A DNA stretch of 64,000 nucleotides, taken from Elephas maximus indicus. Its lineage: Eukaryota > Chordata > Mammalia > Proboscidea > Elephantidae. The translations under genes and the position numbers were made by a program. Below the pieces are notes generated by a model. That model searched no databases. It was not told where the DNA came from and saw nothing but the letters and a program-made list of their open reading frames with translations. Positions within the stretch are counted from its first letter, which is position 1. The number at the start of each line of letters is the position of its first letter. Of the stretch, positions 39,413-51,436 are shown one piece after another. The stretch is from positions 40,080,249 to 40,144,248 of the forward strand of contig NC_064832.1 in the NCBI RefSeq assembly GCF_024166365.1. Direction: 5' to 3'.

Positions 39413-39737
39413 TTTGTAATAAGTGATTAAGCCAAACTCAGTATTATAATTTGCTGCAGAATGAGATGGAAGAGATGGTGATGTCAAAGAATAAAATAAA
39501 GACCGCTAGAGCTAAAAAAAATTTCAAAACTGAGTCTATTACCTTGCCAGGGAAAGAAACACATACCATTGAAGAAATTTAGTTCATCATGGGGGAAGAA
39601 TCAGGGGTTTTTGAGTTCTAAAAGGGGGAGTTCATGATGAATGTGTTAAAACTGAAAATTTGCACTGTAGATAGGATGAAATGAATTCATAGGTGTAGGT
39701 ATAGTTGGTTAACACAAGTTTTTAACTAGGTCTAGTA

Positions 39738-39882
39738 AGGGTCTGAACCGACCCAGTGGCTCAGTGGGAGAAAGACCTGGCTTCCATAAGATTACAGCCC
39801 AGAAAACCATTTGAGAAAGTTGTACTCTGTCACATGGGGCCACTATGGGTTGGAATCGATTCCACAACACCTAACAACAAGT
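39738..39882 (+). mobile_element. AfroSINE-related fragment with RTE-type end
   Basis: tcagtgggagaaagacctgg, agattacagcccagaaaacc, ctatgggttggaatcgattcc and cacctaacaacaag. The head is mostly deleted. Confidence 0.75.
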
Positions 39883-39952
39883 AAGTGTCTGGCATACTAA
39901 TGTCTCTCAAGGCTCATGATACTTTAAATAGTGTCAGTTAGTATGACCAGCA

Positions 39953-40080
39953 GAGCCCTGGTGGGACGGTGGTTCGAATCAACCACCTGCTCCTTGGAAA
40001 CCCTATAAGGCAGTTCTGCTCTGTCCTGTAGGATTGTTAGGAGTCAGAATCAACTCCATGGCATCAGGTTTGGTTTTCGG
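39953..40080 (+). mobile_element. AfroSINE, A-type, internally deleted
   Basis: agagccctggtgggacgg joins almost directly to tggttcgaatcaaccacc, so the middle of the tRNA-like head is missing; the rest is intact to ccatggcatcaggtttgg. Confidence 0.9.
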
Positions 40081-40289
40081 TTTTTTTAGTGTGACCAGCT
40101 ATGCTGAAACAGAAAATTCAGTTTTGATATCTCCTAGATAAGTAAATGGAAAATTTTTCTTCCGATGGTGATTTCTTTTCCTTCTAATTAAAAGTGTGGC
40201 TTGTTTACAAAAACAGTGAAGAACATGGTACTATATACCAGTTTGTTATCCTCCTGTCTTCAGTCATTCCTACTCAGGAAATCCCAAAC

Positions 40290-40450
40290 CTACAAAACCC
40301 ACTGCCGTCGAGTTCATACCAACTCATAGCGACCCTATAGGACTGAGTAGAACTGCCCCATAGAGTTTCCAAGGAGTGCCTGGTGGATTTGAACTGCTGA
40401 CCTCTTGGTTAGCAGCCGTAGCACTTATCCACTATGCCACCAGTGTTTCT
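40290..40450 (-). mobile_element. AfroSINE, A-type
   Basis: acccactgccgtcgagttc, agagtttccaaggagtgcc, ctgctgacctcttgg, gccaccagtgtttc. Confidence 0.9.
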
Positions 40451-40656
40451 TCAGGAAATCCAGGAAGGGGTTTTTGAGTGCCTAGTAGTGGTGAGATGGA
40501 GGTGTCAGTTATTTTTATCACTGATTTAACCAGCTAATCAAAGGCAGAAGGAGGATGTCTGACTCTTAGTCTAGTGTTCTCTCCCACAGGCTGTATAATT
40601 TCCAGCAGAGAGAAAGTATTTAAAAAAAAAAAAAAAGGCAGTACGGAAAGGCAGGG

Positions 40657-40870
40657 AGCCCCTCGGTGACACAACGGTTAAGTGCCTGGCTGCTAACTGA
40701 AAGGTTGGGGGGTTGAGTCCACCTTGAGGCAACTCAGAAGAAAGGCCTGGCAATCTGCTTCTGAAAAATCAGCCATTGAGAACGCTATTGAGCAAGTTCT
40801 ACTCTGGCACACATGGTGTCGCCATGAGTTGGAATCAACTTGACAGCAGCCGGTTTGGTTTTTTTTTTTT
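40657..40870 (+). mobile_element. AfroSINE, B-type
   Basis: gagcccctcggtgacacaac head, ggcctggcaatctgcttctg, gtcgccatgagttggaatc, T15 tail at about 40860. Confidence 0.9.
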
Positions 40871-41485
40871 TTTGGTTTTAGGAAGAGTTAGGGGATTTAG
40901 GTGCTTTTAGTTTGATTCGAGAGACCTTTTGGTAATAATAAAATTCTTTTTTCTTCTTAAGAGAAAAGTTAGTTACTTTATTAGGAAATTCATTTTTTTT
41001 TTTTCCTCAGAAACTCCATTTGAGCCAACATACTCTTAAAAAAGTGACTCTGTGGAAAAGGCAAGGCGTGGCATCTGCTGAAATTTATGGCAGCAGAGAA
41101 TGAACAGTCTTATTATTAAAAGTCTGTTTTTCCCAGACGAAGATGTTCAAAGCTGTACTTTATTTAGATGAAAGAAGCTAGTGTTCAGAAGTAATTATCA
41201 GCAGGAAAGTCTGAAGAAAATCGAATGGAACACTTTGTACTTTGATCTAAACTTCTGCATTTAAGAAAATTAAGATAATGTGAAAGCACTGAAGAGAATA
41301 TCCTGACAGTAACTTCATTGTTAACATGAATTGAGCATTTATTTCAGGTCTAATATTGTATTTATTATAGCATTTTAGGACTGGACTTCATTGAGATGCT
41401 ATATTATTTTGTTAATTACTGATTTCTTAACGTTTTGGGATCTTTTATGTAACTTCAAGTAATATATAGTATCACCAAAAAATCT
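40871..41485. other. MTRF1 intron, no recognised feature
   Basis: AT-rich sequence without a named repeat or ORF of note. Confidence 0.45.
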
Positions 41486-41487
41486 AA

Positions 41488-41683
41488 CTTATTGCCATCG
41501 AATTAATTCCAACTCCTAGCGACCCTGTAGACAGGGTAGAACTGCCGCATAGGATTTCCGAGGCTGTAAATCTTTATGGAAATAGACAGCCACATCTTTC
41601 CGCCGTGGAACACCTGGCAGGTTCAAACTGCTCACCTTTTGATTAGCAGCAAGTGCTTTAACCACCGTGCCATCAGGGCTCCT
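41488..41683 (-). mobile_element. AfroSINE, C-type
   Basis: ttgccatcgaattaattcc, gaggctgtaaatctttatgg, agccacatctttccgccg, catcagggctcc. It ends about 60 bp before the next MTRF1 exon. Confidence 0.9.
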
Positions 41684-41745
41684 AAAAAATAGTGTACCGA
41701 GGAAGATATACACACCACTGCTGATTTTCTTTTTTTTCTTTTCAG

Positions 41746-41827
41746 CTTTTCCAGAGCCTAGTGCCAAAGGATAAATGTGATAAAAATGATGTGATTTTAG
41801 AGGTAACATCTGGAAGAACTACTGGAG
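41746..41827 (+). CDS. MTRF1: MTRF1 coding exon 3 (PCRF domain)
   Basis: Strong acceptor ttttttttcttttcag, donor ggag|gtcagt. 82 nt encode residues 171-197 (LFQSLVPKDKCDKNDVILE, VTSGRTTG) plus one base. ILEVTSGRTTGG is the conserved entry to the PCRF domain, equivalent to the E-x-x-x-GTGG-DEA block of bacterial RF1, with Thr-Thr in place of the usual Gly-Thr. Confidence 0.93.
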
Positions 41828-41839
41828 GTCAGTAAATAT

Positions 41840-41875
41840 ATATACATATGTATATATGTATATATATATATTTTT
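41840..41875. repeat. TA-rich microsatellite
   Basis: atatatacatatgtatatatgtatatatatata, starting only ~12 bp after the exon 3 donor. Confidence 0.9.
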
Positions 41876-42135
41876 TTTTAATTCAATTAACTTTTATTTT
41901 TAATGGTTCCTGTCTATTTTTTTTTTTAATTTTGTTGTTGTTGAGAATATGCACAGCAAAACATATACCAATTCAACAGTTTCTACGTGTACCATTCAGT
42001 GACACTGATTACATTCTTCGAGTTGTACAACCGTTCTCACCCTCCTTTTCTGAGTTGTTTCTCCCCCTTTAACATAAACTCACTGCCCCCAAAGTTTCCT
42101 ATCTAATCTTTCAAGTTGCTGTTGTCACTTTGATA
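41876..42135 (-). mobile_element. L1 3'-UTR fragment
   Basis: acagcaaaacatataccaattcaac, cgtgtaccattcagtgacac, gttgtacaaccgttctcacc match 14015-14160 and the L1M 3' UTR type. Confidence 0.65.
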
Positions 42136-42453
42136 CCATATAGATAGTTATTAAAAGATCATAATGCTCAAGGCACGCATTTTTTACTAGTTAAGCTAAA
42201 CTATTGTTTGGTTTTAAGAAAACTTCAGGGGATATTTTTGGTTTAAGGTTTAAAGATTATCTCAGAGTAAAATAATTTTCCTAAAGACTAAAAGTACTTA
42301 AATTTTACCATGATCTGACATCACTATAGCTTTAAACATCCTTTCAATGTGTTTAACTTTGAAAATAGTCACTCTACACTCAGAGGGCCTTTACCTGCGG
42401 ATGGCTCTCTTAAAAACTTGTGTTGACTGAATATTCTCTGCATTTCCTTTTAG

Positions 42454-42561
42454 GTGATATTTGCCAGCAGTTTACCCGGGAAATATTTGACATGTACCAG
42501 AGTTACTCATGCTATAAAGACTGGAACTTTGAACTTGTGAATTATACACCAGCTGATTATG
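42454..42561 (+). CDS. MTRF1: MTRF1 coding exon 4 (PCRF domain)
   Basis: Acceptor ccttttag|gtgata, donor tatg|gtaggt. 108 nt finish Gly198 and encode residues 199-233 (DICQQFTREIFDMYQSYSCY, KDWNFELVNYTPADY) plus one base. Together with exon 3 it forms the GGD-x-x-x-Q-F-x-REIFDMY helix of the PCRF domain. The next exon should begin by completing a Gly codon and carry the PEVGLS-like codon-recognition and GGQ segments; I do not find it up to 64000. Confidence 0.93.
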
Positions 42562-42905
42562 GTAGGTGTATTGAGTATCTTTATCAGTAGAAGATGCTCA
42601 AAATTATTTTACTTCTGATCTCGACTAAAACCATGTTGTCCCATTTTTAAAACATTTCTTCTGTGTCTACTAAATACTCATACAGGCTCATCAGTCACAG
42701 AGGCTTGGTAAAGCGGGGCCCCTAATTGGGAAAAGAGAGTGGGAAGGAGGGAAACATCCCCACTAGGAAGGAGTATCAGAACCAGAGAAAAATCCTCCTG
42801 TGGAGAATAGCTGTATACCTTGCCTTGAAAACCATTGCTCTCTATTATTCAAAGTGAAGAAATTCTAAGGCTTTTGCTTTAAAGAAGTTCATCAGTTATG
42901 TGATA
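42562..42905. other. MTRF1 intron, unassigned
   Basis: No repeat or exon recognised. The intron beginning here extends past the right edge, more than 21 kb. Confidence 0.5.
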
Positions 42906-43015
42906 CAATTACTGATGTTAAGATGTACCAAAAAAAAAAAAAACCCCAACGGACAGTCATAAGTGGGGTTCGTTGTAACTTGAATACATTGTAAGTCAGG
43001 GAGTACCTGTACTCA
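42906..43015. mobile_element. Tigger-like MITE right end
   Basis: gatgttaagatgtaccaa, (A)13, ggacagtcataagtgggg, cattgtaagtcagggagtacctgt correspond to 6600-6690 of the first MITE. Confidence 0.5.
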
Positions 43016-43145
43016 GGTATGTTAAATCAGAGTATCTGTCTGTAATTCTCCTTTTTTCCCATTCTTTTAATCCATTTGTAAGTCTTATGTCCTTGGTTGC
43101 ATCATGTGATAACACTGTAGTAGACAGAAGGGTCATCAATAATAA

Positions 43146-43300
43146 ATTACCCACTGCCGTTGAGTCGACTGCAATTCATTGCCACCCTATAGGACAGAGT
43201 AGACCTGTCCTGTAGGGTTTCCAAGGAATGGCTGGTAGATTTGAACAGCCTACCTTTTGGTTAGCAGCTGAGCTCTTAACCACTGTGCCACCAGGGCCCC
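43146..43300 (-). mobile_element. AfroSINE, A-type
   Basis: acccactgccgttgagtcg, cctgtagggtttccaagg, gatttgaacagcctacc, ccaccagggcccc. Confidence 0.9.
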
Positions 43301-43553
43301 AATAATAAATTACAAAATATCAAAGTAGGGAAAGATGATTCATATAAATTAAACAAAAGAAGGGAATAAAAACCAGTATAGGGCATAAGTAAGTTGTATT
43401 TGGTACAGATTCTAAATATAACCAGTGGCCAGGAAGGAGGACTGTCAGTGAGAGCAGAGGGAAGGAACAAGCTGAGCTGCTGTGTGTGTGTGTGTAGGAC
43501 AATGAGGAGGCTCATTTACCCAGAGTATATCTGTGATTCCCAATCAAGGGATA

Positions 43554-43785
43554 AGGAGCCCTGGTGGCACAGTGGTTAAAGCACTCGGCTGCTGACTGAA
43601 AGGTTAGCAGTTTGAACTCACCAGCTGCTCCAGAGGAGAAAGATCTGGCAGTCTGCTTCTGTAAGGATTTACAGCCTAGGAAACCCTATGGGACAGTTCT
43701 ACTGTGTCATATAGAGTTGCTGTAAGGTTGCTAAGTCGGAATCAAATGATGGCAATAGGTTTGGTTTTTGTTGTGTTTTGTTTTT
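43554..43785 (+). mobile_element. AfroSINE, C-type
   Basis: ggagccctggtggcacagtg head, gagaaagatctggcagtctg, gtaaggatttacagcctagg, atagagttgctgtaaggttgc with a short internal duplication. Confidence 0.9.
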
Positions 43786-43892
43786 TTGATACTTGTGATG
43801 GGAAGTAATGGGAAGTAGATTTGAGTGGATAGATTTTGAATAGCCCTGAAAGCTGAATAAGCCTCAATTTATAGGAAATAAGAAGCTGCTAA

Positions 43893-44090
43893 AGGATTCC
43901 CAGTTGCACAGTGGCTAAGTACTTGACTGCTAACTGAAGGGTGGGCAGTTTGAATCCACCAGCCATTCCGTGACCAAGAAGACCTGGCAGTCTGCTCCTG
44001 TAAGGATTTACAGCCTAGGAAGCCCAATGGGGTAATTGTACTCTGTCATATAGGGTTGCCATGAGTCAGAATCTACTCAATGGCACCCAA
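43893..44090 (+). mobile_element. AfroSINE, C-type
   Basis: gattcccagttgcacagtgg head, agacctggcagtctgctcc, gttgccatgagtcagaatc, caatggcacccaa. Confidence 0.9.
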
Positions 44091-44329
44091 AGATGAAGAG
44101 CTGTTGATTTTATTAATAGGAATACAATATGATTAAAAATATTTTTAAGAAAATTATTTTGACAACAGTATGAAGGGTGGATTGCAGAGGCTAGATTAAA
44201 GGCAGATGCAAAAAGGTTATTAGAGTAATCCAGGAGTAGGGATACATGTGACAGGCCTTCAGAGGAACAGTGGGCAAAATTTAAGAACCAGGTAGATACG
44301 ACAGGGACTGTTGCTTGCCCACTGTGTCC

Positions 44330-44510
44330 CATGTGCATTGTGGGTTATTTGACCCTCACAAACCTATGAGGTAGATGTTACCAATCCTGTTTTATAGATG
44401 CAGATCTAGACTCAGAGAGTAAGTAACTAATCCAAGGTCACACAATAAGCAATGGAAGCCCTGGGATTAACTTTAAGTCTGTCTGATGCAAAGCCACACT
44501 ACATCCCATT
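44330..44510 (+). mobile_element. MIR SINE fragment
   Basis: tgaccctcacaaacctatgaggtagatg, ttatagatgcagatctagactcagag, ccaaggtcacacaataagc, ggattaactttaagtctgtctg follow MIR. Confidence 0.8.
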
Positions 44511-45000
44511 GGTCTGTCCTGATACAGAGGAGATGAGCCATTAGGGATTCTAATCTTTCTAGCCAGGAAGTTTGGGACCTTCGTTCATGCCACTGAGTGA
44601 AATAGAAGTTGGGAGATAAAGCCCATTCAGGAAAAATAATGACAAGTAGTAGTTTTCGAATGGTTAAATTTGGGCTTGTAGTGGGCATCCATTTAGAAAG
44701 AACCCAGGAAATGCTGAAGTTGTGTGACCAGAGCTTTGGTGAGAGAATAGAATTGGTGATTGCCATTTGATACTTGATAGCTCTCAACACAGAGGTAATA
44801 TCTGATACTTAGAGAATAAATGAGGGAGAGGTTGGAGAGTGAACATTTAGGTGACCAAGCCTTGGAGGATGGCCCCATTTAGAAAGATAGACCAGTCGGT
44901 AAAAGAAAAAGAAGAGTAGCAGCCAGATGAGCAGAAAAAGAGTGAGGGTGATAAAGTATTATGGAAGCAAGAGAGGACAGAGGTTCAAGGGGAATATGGT
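44511..45000. other. MTRF1 intron, unassigned
   Basis: Contains an unconserved 105-codon minus-strand ORF (44790-44473); nothing recognised. Confidence 0.4.
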
Positions 45001-45004
45001 CAGA

Positions 45005-45160
45005 AAGCCACGGCCATTGAGTCGATTGTGACTCATAGCGACCCTATAGGACAGAGTGGAATTGCGCCATAAGATTTCCAAGGAGCGGCTTCTTGATGTG
45101 AACTGCCCACCTTCTGGTTAGCAGCCGAATTCTTAACTACTGCACTACCAGGGCTCCTAA
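45005..45160 (-). mobile_element. AfroSINE, A-type
   Basis: gccacggccattgagtcg, ttgcgccataagatttcc, ttctggttagcagccg, ctaccagggctcc. Confidence 0.9.
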
Positions 45161-45439
45161 TCAGAAGCAGCAGTACATAAAAGAGCATAGTGGGAAATGT
45201 CATCGGTGACCTCTGGAATGTATATTTTGAATAGGACTTTCAAGAATGAAAGAGATGAGCTTGATAACAAGAACAGAGATTCTGTTCCAGGAAAGGAGAC
45301 CAACCTGAACAGTGGTTGGGGAACCTTTCTTTTAGATGTACTTACTCACTGGCAAAATAAAAGATAGATTTTTTAGAAGTAAAAGGCCCTTTTTTAAAAA
45401 AAAAGAGAAATTTAATATATTTCACTTACGTACCTGTGA

Positions 45440-45905
45440 TGATTAAGGCTAGGCCATGGTTCTCAGTGGTTTGGCAGGTATTATGTAATCATCCTCCGTT
45501 GCGTGATCTGATGTGAGCAGACAATCAGTTGAAAGGGGAGTTTCCTTGGGGTGTGGCCTGCATCTAGTATACACGGATATTCTGGCAAAGTGTGCCCTCT
45601 TTTGATCCTGCATCTGACTCGTCATCCTCAGACCTCTGATTCTTGGGATGTGAGCCAGCAGCCTGCTGCCTGATGTGTAGATTTTGGGATTTGCTAACTG
45701 CTGCACCCCTGAGCCAGCAGCCTACTGCCTGACTTGCTGATTTTGGGTTCATTAGCCCCTACAACCACGTGAGTCAGGAGAAGTCTCCAGCCTGACCTAC
45801 GGATTTGGGATTTGCCAGCCTCCACAACTGTATGAGCCATTTCCTTGAAATAAATCTCTTTCTGTATATTTACATATACACTTCACTGGTTTTGCTACTC
45901 TAGAG
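45440..45905 (-). repeat. Interspersed repeat 'X', inverted copy
   Basis: Reverse complement of the 6016-6365 type: ggtattatgtaatcatcc, cagacaatcagttgaaagggg, catttccttgaaataaatctc, ttttgctactctagagaaccc. The internal segment gagccagcagcctactgcctg / tgatgtgtagattttggg is repeated two to three times (45650-45790), a local tandem expansion. Confidence 0.55.
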
Positions 45906-45939
45906 AACCCAGCCGAAGATACCAAAAAAAAAAACACCA

Positions 45940-46096
45940 AACCTGCTGCTGTCGAGTTGATTCCGACTCATAGCAACCCTACAGGACAGGGTAAAACTGC
46001 CCTACAGGGTTTCCAAGGAGCGCCTGGTGGATTTGAACTGCCGACCTTTTGTAGAGCAGCCAAACTCTTAACCACTGTGCCACCAGGGTTTCCAGC
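45940..46096 (-). mobile_element. AfroSINE, A-type
   Basis: acctgctgctgtcgagttg, ctacagggtttccaagg, actgccgaccttttg, gccaccagggtttcc. Confidence 0.95.
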
Positions 46097-47157
46097 CTTT
46101 AAAATTAAAAACTAAGAACAGGCCTCCATTCATTGAAATTATAAAGTACTTTTTTTTTTTTTAATTAACTTTTATTAAGCTTCAAGTGAACATTTACAAA
46201 TCCAATCAGTCTGTCACATGTAAGTTTATATACATCTTGCTACCTTCTCCCACTTGCTCTCCCCCTATTGAGTCAGCCCTTTCAGTCTCTCCTTTCGTGC
46301 CAATTTTGCCATCTTCCCTCTCTCTCTATCTTCCCATCCCCCCTCCAGTCAAGAGTTGCCAACACACTCTCCAGTGTCCACCTGATTTAATTAGCTCACT
46401 CTTCTTCAGCATCTCTCTCCCCCCCGCTGACCAGTCCCTTTCATGTCTGATGAGTTGTCTTTGGGGATGGTTCCTGTCCTGTGCCAACAGAAGGTCTGGG
46501 GAGCATTGCCGCCGGGATTCTCTAGTCGCAGTCAGACCATTAAGTATGGTCTTTTTATGAGAATTTGGGGTCTGCATCCCGCTGATCTCCTGCTCCCTCA
46601 GGAGTTCTCTGTTGTGCTCCCTTTCAGGGCAGTCATCGATTGTGGCCAGGCACCAACTAGTTCTTCTGGTCTCAGGATGATGTAGGTCTCTGGTTCATGT
46701 GGCCCTTTCTGTCTCTTGGGTTCTTAGTTGTCGTGTGACCTTGGTGTTCTTCATTTTCCTTTGCTCCAGGTGGGTTGAGACCAATTGATGCATCTTAGAT
46801 GGCCGCTTGTTAGCATTTAGGACCCCAGACGCCACATTTCAAAGTGGGATGCAGAATGTTTTCATAATAGAATTATTTTGCCCATTGACTTAGAAGTCCC
46901 CTCAAACCATGTGCCCCAGACCCCCGCCCCTGCTCCGCTGACCTTTGAAGCATTCATTTTATACCGGAAACCTCTTTGTTTTTAGTCCAGTCCAATTGGG
47001 CTGACCTTCCTTGTATTGAGTGTTGTCTTTCCCTTCACCCAAAGCAGTTCTTATCTACTGATTGATCAATAAAAAACCCTCTCCCTCCCTCCCTCCCTCC
47101 CCCCTTCGTAACCACAAAAGTATATGTTGTTCTCCGTTTTTTCTATTTCTCAAGATC

Positions 47158-50100
47158 TTATAATAGTGGTCTTATACAATATTTGTCCTTTTGCCTCTGA
47201 CTCATTTCGCTCAGCATAATGCCTTCCAGATTCCTCCATGTTATGAAATGTTTCAGTGATTCGTCACTGTTCTTTATCGATGCGTAGTATTCCATTGTGT
47301 GAATATACCACAATTTATTTACCCATTCATCCGTTGATGGACACCTTGGTTGCTTCCAGCTTTTTGCTATTGTAAACAGAGCTGCAATAAACATGGGTGT
47401 GCATATATCTGTTTGTGTGAAGGCTCTTGTATCTCTAGGGTATATTCCGAGGAGTGGGATTTCTGGGTTGAATGATAGTTCTATTTCTAACTGTTTAAGA
47501 TAACGCCAGATGGATTTCCAAAGTGGTTGTACCATTTTACATTCCCACCAGCAGTGTATGAGAGTTCCAATCTCTCTGCAGCCTCTCCAACATTTATTAT
47601 TTTGTGTTTTTTGGATTAATGCCAGTCTAGTTGGTGTGAGATGGAATCTCATCGTAGTTTTAATTTGCATTTCTCTAATGGCTAATGATCGGGAGCATTT
47701 TCTCATGTATCTGTTGGCTGCCTGAATATCTTCTTTAGTGAAATATGTGTTCATATCCTTTGCCCACTTTTTGATTGGGTTGTTTGTCTTTTTGTGGTTG
47801 AGTTTTGACAGAATCATGTAGATTTTAGAGATCAGGCGCTGGTCTGAGATGTCATGGCTGAAAATTCTTTCCCAATCTGTAGGTGGTCTTTTTACTCTTT
47901 TGGTGAAGTCTTTAGATGAGCATAGGTGTTTGATTTTTAGGAGCTCCCAGTTATCTGGTTTCTCTTCATCATTTTTGGTAATGTTTTGTATTCTGTTTAT
48001 GCCTTGTATTAGGGCTCCTAGGGTTGTCCCTATTTTTTCTTCCATGATCTTTATCATTTTAGTCTTTATGTTTAGGTCTTTGATCCACTTGGAGTTAGTT
48101 TTTGTGCATGGTGTGAGGTATGGGTCCTGTTTCATTTTTTTGCAAATGGATATCCAGTTATGCCAGCACCATTTGTTAAAAAGACTATCTTTTCCCCAAT
48201 TAACTGACACTGGTCCTTTGTTAAATATCAGCTGCTCATACATGGATGGATTTATATCTGGATTCTCAATTCTGTTCCGTTGGTCTACGTGCCTGTTGTA
48301 CCAGTACCAGGCTGTTTTGACTACTGTAGCTGTATAATAGGATCTGAAATCAGGTAGAGTGAGGTCTCCCACTTTCTTCTTCTTTTTCAGTAATGCTTTG
48401 CTTATCCGGGGGTTCTTTCCCTTCCATATGAATTTGGTGATTTGTTTCTCTGTCCCCTTAAAATATGACATTGGAATTTGGATCGGAAGTGCATTATATG
48501 TATAGATGGCTTTTGGTAGAATAGACATTTTTACTATGTTAAGTCTTCCTATCCATGAGCAGGGTATGTTTTTCCACTTATGTATGTCCTTTTGAATTTC
48601 TTGTAGTAGAGCTTTGTAGTTTTCTTTGTATAGGTCTTTTACATCCTTGGTAAGATTTATTCCTAAGTATTTTATCTTCTTGGGGGCTACTGTGAATGGT
48701 ATTGATTTGGTTATTTCCTCTTCGGTGTTCTTTTTGTTGATGTAGAGGAATCCAAGTGATTTTTGTATGTTTATTTTATAGCCTGAGACTCTGCCAAACT
48801 CTTCTATTAGTTTCAGTAGTTTTCTGGAGGATTCCTTAGGGTTTTCCGTGTATACAATCATGTCATCTGCAAATAGTGATAGCTTTACTTCCTCCTTGCC
48901 AATCCGGATACCCTTTATTTCTTTGTCTAGCCTAATTGCCCTGGCTAGAACTTCAAGTACGATGTTGAATAAGAGCGGTGATAAAGGGCATCCTTGTCTG
49001 GTTCCCGTTCTCAAGGGAAATGCTTTCAGGTTCTCTCCATTTAGAGTGATATTGGCCGTTGGCTTTGCATACATGCCCTTTATTATGTTGAGGAATTTTC
49101 CTTCAATTCCTATTATGGTAGAGTTTTTATCATAAATGGGTGTTGAACTTTGTCAAATGCCTTTTCTGCATCAATTGATAAGATCATGTGGTTTTTATCT
49201 TTTATTTATGTGATGGATTACATTAATGGTTTTTCTGATATTAAACCAGCCTTGCATACCTGGTATAAATCCCACTTGATCAGGGTGAATTATTTTTTTG
49301 ATGTGTTGTTGGATTCTATTGGCTAGAATTTTGTTGAGGATTTTTGCATCTATGTTCATGAGGGATATAGGTCTATAATTTTCTTTTTTTGTAATGTCTT
49401 TACCTGGTTTTGGTATCAGGAAGATGGTAGCTTCATAGAATGAGTTGGGTAGTATTCCATCTTTTTCTATGCTTTGAAATACCTTCAGTAGTAGTGGTGT
49501 TAAGTCTTCTCTGAAGGTTTGGTAGAACTCTGCAGTGAAGCCGTCTGGGCCAGGATTTTTTTTGTTAGAAGTTTTTTGATTACCGTTTCAATCTCTTTTT
49601 TTGTTATGGGTCTGTTTAGTTGTTCTACTTCTGAATGTGTTAGTTTAGGTAGGTAGTGTTTTTCCAAGAATTTATCCATTTCTTCTAGGTTTTCAAATTT
49701 GTTAAAGTACAATTTTTCGTAGTAATCTGAAATGATTCTTTTAATTTCATTTGGTTCTGTTGTGATGTGGTCCTTCTCGTTTCTTATTCGGGTTATTTGT
49801 TTCCTTTCCTGCATCTCTTTAGTCAGTCTAGCCAATGGTTTATCAATTTTGTTAATTTTTTCAAAGAACCAGCTTTTGGCTTTGTTAATTCTTTCAATTG
49901 TTTTTCTGTTCTCTAATTCATTTAGTTCAGCTCTGATTTTTATTATTTGTTTTCTTCTGGTGCCTGATAGGTTCTTTTGTTGCTCACTTTCTATTTGTTC
50001 AAGTTGTCGGGACAGTTCTCTGCTTTTGGCTCTTTCTTCTTTTTGTATGTGTGCATTTATCGATATAAATTGGCCTCTGAGCACTGCTTTTGCTGTGTCC

Positions 50101-50959
50101 CAGAGGTTTTGATAGGAAGTATTTTCATTCTCGTTGCATTCTATAAATTTCCTTATTCCCTCCTTGATGTCTTCTATAACCCAGTCTTTTTTCAGGAGGG
50201 TATTGTTCATTTTCCAAGTATTTGATTTCTTTTCCCTAGTTTTTCTGTTATTGATTTCTAGTTTCATTGCCTTGTGGTCTGAGAAGATGCTTTGTAATAT
50301 TTTGATGTTTTGGACTCTGCAAAGATTTGCTTTATGACCTAATATGTGGTCTATACTAGAGAATGTTCCATGTGCACTAGAAAAAAAAGTATATTTTGCA
50401 GCAGTTGGGTGGAGAGTTCTGTATAAGTCAATGAGGTCAAGTTGGTTGATTGTTGTAAGTAGGTCTTCCGTGTCTCTATTGAGCTTCTTACTGGATGTCC
50501 TGTCCTTCTCCGAAAGTGGTGTGTTGAAGTCTCCTACTATAAATGTGGAGGTGTCTATCTCACTTTTCAGTTCTGTTAAAATTTGATTTATGTATCTTGC
50601 AGCCCTGTCATTGGGTGCATAAATATTTAATGTGGTTATGTCTTCCTGATCAATTGTCCCTTTTATCATTATATAGTGTCCTTCTTTATCCTTTGTGGTG
50701 GATTTAAGTCTAAAGTCTATTTTGTCAGAAATTAATATTGCTACTCCTCTTCTTATTTGCTTATTGTTTGCTTGATATATTTTTTTCCATCCTTTGAGTT
50801 TTTGTTTGTGTCTCTAAGTCTAAGGTGTGTCTCTTGTAGGCAGCATATAGATGGATCGTGTTTCTTTATCCAGTCCGTGACTCTCTGTCTCTTTATTGGT
50901 GCATTTAGTCCATTTACATTCAGCGTAATTATAGATAAATACGTTTTTAGTGCTGTCAT
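47158..50959 (-). pseudogene. L1 ORF2 (endonuclease + reverse transcriptase), frameshifted
   Basis: The endonuclease starts at 50959 (MTALKTYLSIITLNVNGLNA, SICCLQETHL) and continues in another frame at about 50755-49500 (IYAPNDRAARYINQI, IVGDFNTPLS, SSIDHILGHK, IFSDHKAMKLEI). The RT and C-terminal region runs 49074-47158 ([20 protein letters not shown], catalytic [14 protein letters not shown] near 48870, and [31 protein letters not shown] at the end). At least three frameshifts separate the parts, near 50805, 49560 (A-run) and 49120. The element cannot make a full ORF2 protein. Confidence 0.9.
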
Positions 50960-51436
50960 TTTGATGCCTTTTCATGTGTGTTGTTGGCCATTTCATTTTT
51001 CCACATACTTTTTTGTGCTGAGACGTTTTTCTTAGTAGATTGTGAGATCCTCATTTTCATAATGTTTAACTTTATGTTAGTTGAGCCGTTAACGTTTTTC
51101 TTGACTTTTTTCTTGAGTTATGGAGTTGATATTCCTTTTTGTGGTTACCTTATTATTTACCCCTATTTTTCTAAGTAAAAACCTAACTTGTATCGTTTTA
51201 TATCGCCTTGTATCACTCTCCATCTGGCAGTTAAATGCCTCCTATATTTAGTCCCTCTTTTTGATTATTGTGATCTTTTACCTATTGATTTCCATGATTC
51301 CCTGTTATGTGTATTATTTTATTTATTTATTTATTTTTAAGAATTAATCTTAATTTGTTTGTTTTTGTGCTTTCCCTATTTGAGTTGATATCAGGACGTT
51401 CTGTTTTGTGACCTTGTATTGTGCTGGTACCTGATA

